NCBI GenBank assembly: GCA_965153455.1
Contig: OZ234494.1
Coordinates: 6,634,001 to 6,698,000 of the forward strand
Length of the DNA: 64,000 nucleotides
Direction of reading: 5' to 3'
Source: Sphagnum compactum
Taxonomy: Eukaryota; Bryophyta; Sphagnopsida; Sphagnales
The translations under genes and the position numbers were made by a program. Positions 58,055 to 64,000 of the stretch are shown one piece after another (position 1 is the first letter of the stretch; every line of letters starts with the position of its first letter). The notes beneath the pieces are model-generated. The model saw nothing but the letters and a program-made list of their open reading frames with translations, ran no database searches and had not been told where the DNA came from.

Positions 58055-59837
58055 TTATAAAGCGAAGAGGGTCACCATCGCCAACACTGCTGAAGCTCCT
58101 GCCATTATAGCAGCTACAGTAGCTGCGTTTGGGACCAGAGCGCAGCTGCCTGCAGACGAGCTTTGAGCCGATCCGGGGCCAGGAGCTTCGACTGTGCCGG
58201 GACCAGACGCGATGGCAGGGCTCACAGCTCGAGGAGAAGAAGCTGGGGTGATAAAGCTGGGAGAACCAACTGGTGCATGAGAACTGAATGGTGAGCCTGC
58301 TGGAGTGAGTGCACGTTTAGGTCTAGGAGCTCTGATGGGAGTGGGAATAGGAGAGCTAGTAGGGTGAGATGTGGGAGGTGGAGCTAGAGGAGGTGAAGGT
58401 AAGGAAATTGTGGGTGGAGGTGGAGCTGGCAGAGGCGGTGAAAGTAAGCTGGGTGTGGGAGCTGCTGGTGAAGGCAGAGGTGGTGAAGGTAAGGGTGTGG
58501 GGGATGGACTAGGCAGACTAGGAGGAGGTGAAGGTAATGGTGTAGTAGCTGGGGGCGAGGGTAGTGATGTGGAAGGTGTGGGAGAAGGAGAAGGAAATGG
58601 TGGTGAGGGTAGGGGTGGAGATACTAGGGTTACTGGTGGTGAGGAAGCTGGAGGTTGGAGTACTTTGTGACCAGGGACATGAGGAGGAGGAGAAAGAGGG
58701 AGAGTCTTAGGGGGTGGTGGAGAATGAACTGGAGGAGGAGGAGGAGGAGGAGCAGAGTGTACCACAGCAGGAGGAGGTGATAGTGGTGGAGAAACATTGA
58801 CTACCTTTGGGGGTGGAGCTTCTGAAGATCCGCCAGCAGGCAATACATTGACTTTTAACAGCATACCAGCGCCGGAACAATGCGTTGGAAAGCCACAAAT
58901 GAAGTAAAATGTGCCAGGAGAATCCAAGGGGATAATATCATCTCCGCTGCTGTAAGTTTGCAAAGGATTTAGGGTATTGCAGGTATTGTAGTCCGCTGCA
59001 GACACTGCTTCCACGTCGTGGGATTCTGCTTGGTACTTGAATTCTGCGAGCACACCATATATAATGAAATCAGACATGCATGCCAATATATCAGCTGCCT
59101 GACTTGACGTGACTTGCATCACCAGATTCCACCATATCAAATTGAATGCAATTAAAGAATTATGGGAACAACAAATAAAAATCCAAGACAAGTTACTACT
59201 ACTCCAAATTAACATTGAACATATCCACAATTTCATATCAAATTCTTATAAAAGACATGCTACGCATTCATAGCCATTTTCAAGACTATAAAACTTTAGG
59301 GTATACGCAAGTCCTATACCCTAAACTATAGCGAACCTAAACCTGTTTTAAATGGGGGAACACCCTAAGTTCAATTTTGAAAAGAGGCCAGTTATCCAGC
59401 TAAGTTCCAATGACAATTCCAACAAAACTCGAAACCTCTGATCTGGAGACCCTAGAACCTGACCTAAATAACCTGGACCTGAACCGGCCTAAATCCCAGA
59501 ACCTGCCAACACTGGTTGCAACCACACAGTCATCTGATAATAGAGAACCACATGAGGAAGGCAGATCGCGTATTAGCTAGCTAGCAGCTTGAGGTCCTAC
59601 TGGAAATGTTTGTTACTCAATATGGATCATGTATGATTACGTACCCAGCTTGTCACCGACGAAGAATTTGATCCCAGCTGCCCAGTCACTGTATTGTGTT
59701 GGGCTAACAGCATAATTCCATCCCGCTGCACCTCCCACCTCATATGTAGTTCCCTGTGCCGACGAAGACGCGGCCGCTGATAACAAGCCAAGCACCACTA
59801 CCACTGCTGCAGCTGTTGTTGCTGTTGAGCCCCTCAT
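58055..59837 (-). CDS. GPI-anchored phytocyanin (uclacyanin/early-nodulin-like) with proline-rich tail
   Basis: Exon 1 59,837-59,645 and exon 2 59,043-58,055 (phase-1 GTACGT..CAG intron) give 393 residues. Phytocyanins are small blue-copper proteins of the plant cell surface, thought to act in redox or signalling in the wall. Residues 1-28 are a signal peptide. The cupredoxin domain spans about 29-134, with copper ligands His73, Cys114, His119 and probably Met125, and the family disulfide Cys86-Cys120. Residues 136-345 are a Pro/Ser/Ala/Thr-rich region with SP, TP, SPPP and one HSPPPPK motif, expected to be hydroxylated and glycosylated as in arabinogalactan proteins and extensins. The end ('SSSAGSC' then a hydrophobic tail to 393) fits a GPI signal. 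A Met axial ligand is typical of uclacyanins. The spacing from His119 to Met125 is one residue longer than I know in the family. An in-frame TAG at 59,853-59,855 confirms the start. Confidence 0.93.
59044..59644 (-). other. Intron of the phytocyanin gene
   Basis: 601 bp. Donor 'aagctgg|gtacgt' and acceptor 'gtgctcgcag|aattc' (minus strand). Splicing restores 'GDKLEFKYQ', the conserved phytocyanin 'GD.L.F.Y' motif. Phytocyanin genes typically carry one intron at this site. The unspliced upstream extension of exon 2 (59,044-59,236) is open by chance and does not code. Confidence 0.92.
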
Positions 59838-61190
59838 ATTCAGAGTCTTGACCTAACGTATTGAGTACAGTCAAACCGGGATGAAAAGAAATCCTTAATT
59901 GAACCTCCCAATTTCTCCAAGCCAGATCACTTGCAAATCCTCAGATCATCAAATTATTAATTCCTCCACCTATATCATGACTCAAAAACTTCCAAGACTT
60001 ATAATGTAACACACTATAAGTACCCTAACTAGTTAGCAAGTTAGCAAAAGCTTGCTGCTTCAGCACCAGCACCAGCACCAGCAGCTTCCAAACAGATCCT
60101 GGTTTCAAATGAGTCTTGACAATTTCATGACTGAAAATCTCAACTAGTTTAGAAATTTCGTTGGAAAACTGAAGCCCAGCTTGCTTTGAGCTTTCCAGCT
60201 CCTGACATATAATAATAAGTCTTCACCATTGTAGATCAGGTGGCAATAATCGTCCAGCTAAATCAACTATGGCCCGGACTCCTGATCACTGGCAACATCT
60301 GTTGCAATGGTGCAGCCTTGTAGCTGCAACTACAGCTAGTCTTTCCCAATTTTAGGAATTGATAGCAACGGATCATGATTTGGTTGGGGGAGAGAATGAG
60401 GGGGAGGAAAGTTGAGAGGAAATTTTTAGTAGCGCTTCTTTTGTTTTTTTTTGTTTTTGTCAACTAAGTCTAACAATAGAGATCTAAAGTGACTGATCTA
60501 GAGAGATGATCGACCCATGATTTACAACAGACCCCCTGCTGCAAAGAGTTGACTGATCTTCCAATTGGGAAAATTCGCCACTGCCAGCCAATTTTGCACT
60601 GGCAGCAAGCTGCAAACCCAATTTATCTGAGCTGCATCATGGCACCAGCAGCTGCTTATATTATACCTGATCATATATAGATATAGCAATATAGAACTGC
60701 TCGATGGAGGGATCGGGTATTTTGATTTTTCCAAGAATATATTCAACTCCCAGCTGTGCTCCCAAATAAGCTGATTAGGTCATAATTTAGAACGTGACCA
60801 TACATATATACATGCATACATACATACATATTATACCTATTACTACTGATGTTTGGCACAAAAATAATTTGTAATTTAAGGTCTAGTTGTAAAAAAGGGA
60901 AAACATTTATTGATATTGGCTGAAACTGTTGAAAATTGAACTCCCAACTTGAGACATTAAACTATTTATTGTTCCAACCATTGGGTGGTTATTATCACAA
61001 ATTTACACGACGAAACAAAAGGTGTACTTTGCATTGTGGTTCTGCATATGTTGAAATTCTGGAAAATTAAATTTGGTCACTACTTAAGCTCATTTTGTAC
61101 AATAAATAAATATTCAACAAAGAAGTGCCAAACATCCACCCTAGGTATGGCATATACATACACACATAATCACATTGTCTTCGCAGAGTA
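59838..61190 (-). promoter_or_regulatory. Upstream region of the phytocyanin gene
   Basis: Mixed composition near the gene and AT-rich further out. A (CAGCAC)n-like run lies at 60,060-60,083 and a (CATA)n run at 60,808-60,832. TATA-like words occur at several places (for example near 60,660-60,690), but none can be tied to a start site. Small frames here are not supported. Confidence 0.4.
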
Positions 61191-61350
61191 GCTAATGAGT
61201 TAGCTAGCTAGCTAAGATGGCTAGGTAGTTAGCTAGCTGATTAGTTGCCTAGCCAGCTAATTAGTTAGTCAGCTGAATAATTAGCTAATTAGCAAGCTAG
61301 CTAAGGTGGGCTAATTACTCGCTAGCTAGCTCACCTTAGCTAGCTAATAG
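61190..61350. repeat. AGCT/TAGC-rich self-complementary tract
   Basis: About 160 bp composed largely of 'agctagct', 'gttagct' and 'aattagcta' words. It includes a perfect 13-bp inverted repeat (61,296-61,308 and 61,332-61,344, 'gctagctaaggtg' and complement), and the remainder can fold in many registers. Confidence 0.8.
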
Positions 61351-63200
61351 GAAAGAGTATCATCACCTGCTGGCTGACTACATGAATGGGCCGCTGCTTT
61401 CGGGCTCCAGCCCAGTGTGGTGCAGTTATTAGTATCTGCTACAGATACCTCCTGATTATCAGCCCTCGTATATACTAACTTAACGAGACATGGGTTCAAA
61501 AAAAACAACCAGTTTTCTCCAAAAACAAATTCAAAAATTCAAAAAACTGATTTTCTAACTGTCAATTCTTTGCTGGTTCTATCATGATGGCTGTTGATTC
61601 TTTGTTTCTGAAATAACTAGAACCAATGGTTCCAGCGTTTTTTTTTTGTGGCAAAATTTCGCCACTTGGTGACAAAAGAAAGTCCTTTGCGAAGGCCCTT
61701 AAGGAATTAGGGTGAATTTTTTTGAAAAATTCATTAGGAATCAATGACGAGCAACCTGGCTATAGCTATCCAAAAGAGTAATGAACAAGATTTGTCGCCA
61801 TCACTATTGAAGTGAGGTGACCACTGGATGCCACCCTACCCCCTTCTCATCACTTTTAGTCACGTCGTCACCTAGTTGGGGTGTTTTGCTATCTCCACTT
61901 GTACCGCAAGATCAGATTTGTAATTGCCTGCAAAATGGAGCTTCAATTTTTTCTGTTCATAGCTGATGTTGTAGGATGAGATTTTGGTCATTAAGGTTTA
62001 GGTTTAAAATTTAATATGTTTGGCATTCAGTAACAAATCCCATAGGTTGTGAAAAATGAATTATGGAGGTTTTGATAAGCATGTTTTGCTTCAAAATGCA
62101 AGCACAACACTAAATGGTGTGACCATGAGAGGTATAGTAATTGACTTGTGTTCTCATTAATTATGGCAATTGTGGTGCAAATTGTTTTAGAATTTGAAAG
62201 TTGGACTATTGTTGAATCAACTTGGGTGTTGCATCAAGTGCAAGGTCCATTTGATTTCTTGCTTTCATAGAGTTGTGGAAGTTGCAACAACAATGTGCAA
62301 ACAAATTTTTAAGTACACAAGAAAACATAATGTTGATTTTTTTTCATTTTCTGTGATTTTTTTCTTGTATTCCAATTGTGAAGAGGTGAATACCAAGAAG
62401 TGGCAACACAAAGGAGATAGGGTCTCATAAACCACCTTGAAGAACATAATTGGCTCCATCAACTTTGATTTTGGTGTTTGTTGTATTTTCAGTTTGTTTT
62501 TGTTTTGATGCAATCTTGTGGTGGCTCAACATTAGAGCAAGAGTTTACATCCTAGGTGTTTTTTTGCATGTTTTGTTTTGGACATTGTGTACAATGTTGA
62601 AGTGGTTTTATTGTGTAGTTATTCTGGTTTGAAACTCTATTGCCAAATGTCAAAGTTGAAAGGGTTTGTGTAATGAAATGAGGTGAAGGAAGATGAAATG
62701 AAGTGCATGAGATGAAGTGATATGTTGTTGTTGGAGCTCAAGGGTCTAGGTGTGTTGTTTTTCGATGCATACACTACTTTCAATTGAATTCAAACCCCAA
62801 GGTAATTATTAGCATCAATTTTCATTTCTTGGGTGAAAGCACATTAAGGGTGAATCACTTTTCACCAAAAAAGGTGATGTATAATGAATATTATAGTACG
62901 TAATAAGTTAAAATCTTGATAGTGTTCTTTGGCTAGGAATTTAAGCATGTTCAACGCTGAATATGGGATGCATATGAAAAAGAAGGGGTGTATAATGAAG
63001 TGTTGGAAGGGGCTAGAACTAAATTTATTCTTGAAAGAATGTGTCAAGATCTCACACATCAATATGTGCTCACAAACACAGCGTGTTTGGCACCATGGGT
63101 TTGGTAATTTACCATAACCCTTGAATATAACAAAAAGGGACTCACTTATGTGAAGTTAACACATGAAGCATATACACATTGAAATAAACACATCAATCAC
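61350..63200. other. Intergenic DNA
   Basis: No gene recognised. Frames at 62,194-62,430 (+) and 62,265-62,513 (-) overlap in T-rich DNA and have no recognisable domain. A small 'atgaagtg/atgaaatg' wordy patch lies at about 62,670-62,725. Confidence 0.55.
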
Positions 63201-63665
63201 GAATTTTCAATTAGTAATGGACTTTATAATCTTAGCAAAGCTGAGTGTCACAAACTATAATATCTTGGACATGGACTTTTATCTTACAATGTGTTTATGC
63301 AATGAATGTGAAACTTTGAGATATAAAATATTTGAAGTTTAAGACATTAAAGGTTCATTTAGTGACTGAAACATTGTTTTAACTTTTGTGTTCCATAACA
63401 TCAAATATGCAGCCTTTTGAAATATTTCACAAAGTCCATAAAGGCATAAAAAATGTTGATTTTCTTGATTTTGTTTTAAGGAAGACCTTTTTAATGGTCT
63501 TTAACATCGTGGCCCCAAAAACAAATTGGAAAAATTTGAATTTTTGGAATGAAAGTTACATGGTCAATTTTAAGCCAATTTCGAATACATTAGAAATGGA
63601 CTTTCAAAAGGGACTTTGATTTGCTAGTTTTGGTCCACTTTAATATGTTTTCACCTTGGAGTACT
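63200..63665 (+). repeat. Dispersed repeat family C, copy 2
   Basis: Second copy of the unit at 17,810-18,260, in the same orientation and with the same landmarks in order. The 77-codon frame at 63,386-63,619 lies inside it and has no counterpart in the other copy, so it is not a gene. Confidence 0.65.
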
Positions 63666-64000
63666 TTCAATTGTGTTGGGCTGCATCATTTGAGCAACCA
63701 CATTGTGGAAAGGCAATTGAAGACACAAGGTCTAACATGATGAAATGAGGGCCAATATATGAAAAAATCTAATTGTATGAAATGGATGCTGCAACAAGTC
63801 TACTAAGTTATTATCTCTTTACATTTCCAATACTTACCTTTAAATAGATATTGCAGTTGTTGATTATAGATAATATAATGACTCCACAGAAAAAGTTGTG
63901 ATTGTCATCATAGCAAAGGGGTTATTGATTTAAAGTATTGTTTGCACATCTGATTATTTATTTGTTGTTGGCCTTACATATTTGGAAGTTGCATATGAGG
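63665..64000. other. Intergenic DNA to the window edge
   Basis: AT-rich, nothing recognised. Confidence 0.6.

Noticed and set aside
58371-58670. 99-codon Gly/Glu-rich frame on the plus strand
   Set aside because: Antisense of the proline-rich codons of the phytocyanin tail; composition is fully explained by that.
59044-59236. N-terminal extension of the phytocyanin exon 2 frame
   Set aside because: Lies in the intron; splicing at 59,645/59,043 restores the signal peptide and the conserved 'GD.L.F.Y' motif.
63386-63619. 77-codon frame near the right edge
   Set aside because: Lies within dispersed repeat C and is not open in the other copy at 17.8-18.3 kb.

Overview
This window is plant nuclear DNA. 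Two spliced genes of land-plant families (a cutin/suberin-type glycerol-3-phosphate acyltransferase and a GPI-anchored phytocyanin with an arabinogalactan/extensin-like tail) sit in about 60 kb of AT-rich DNA. That background is full of old mobile-element remains, homopolymer runs and diverged repeats. Both genes have GT..AG introns and are visibly richer in G+C than their surroundings. I cannot fix the lineage from the sequence. The features of the two genes would also fit a bryophyte, lycophyte or fern.

Layout. Positions 1-12,270 hold no gene I can recognise, apart from dispersed-repeat fragments, a strong hairpin at 10,784-10,897 and a diverged direct duplication at 11,813-12,281. Positions 12,310-14,720 are a decayed LINE, with the endonuclease end, reverse transcriptase and C-terminal part recognisable across broken frames. 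Positions 19,370-23,410 form a giant inverted repeat of foldback type. Its left arm is swollen by a 25-bp minisatellite, and its roughly 550-bp loop carries a tRNA-like (SINE-like) stretch and a CACTA-like terminus. From 23,400 to 36,440 there are only repeats, among them a 92-bp triplication at 30.6-30.9 kb and an array with an approximately 150-bp period at 34.6-36.4 kb.

The acyltransferase gene lies at 37,674-39,705 (+), behind a GA-rich/CT-rich leader. After more repeats there is a broken gene on the minus strand (44,180-45,600) that once encoded a coiled-coil protein ending in a RING-like zinc finger; I do not recognise the family. Positions 45.6-58.0 kb are again repeats, including a 282-bp tandem duplication at 50.35-50.91 kb and a 98-bp duplication at 52 kb. 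The phytocyanin gene is at 58,055-59,837 (-). The final 4 kb hold an AGCT-rich self-complementary stretch and the second copy of a dispersed repeat also found at 17.8 kb.

The two intact genes are about 18 kb apart and are independent transcription units. Both products act at the cell surface: the first makes acylglycerol precursors for cutin or suberin at the ER, and the second is a cell-wall/plasma-membrane blue-copper glycoprotein. Nothing shows that they are co-regulated. Repeat boundaries were read by eye and are good to about 20 bp.
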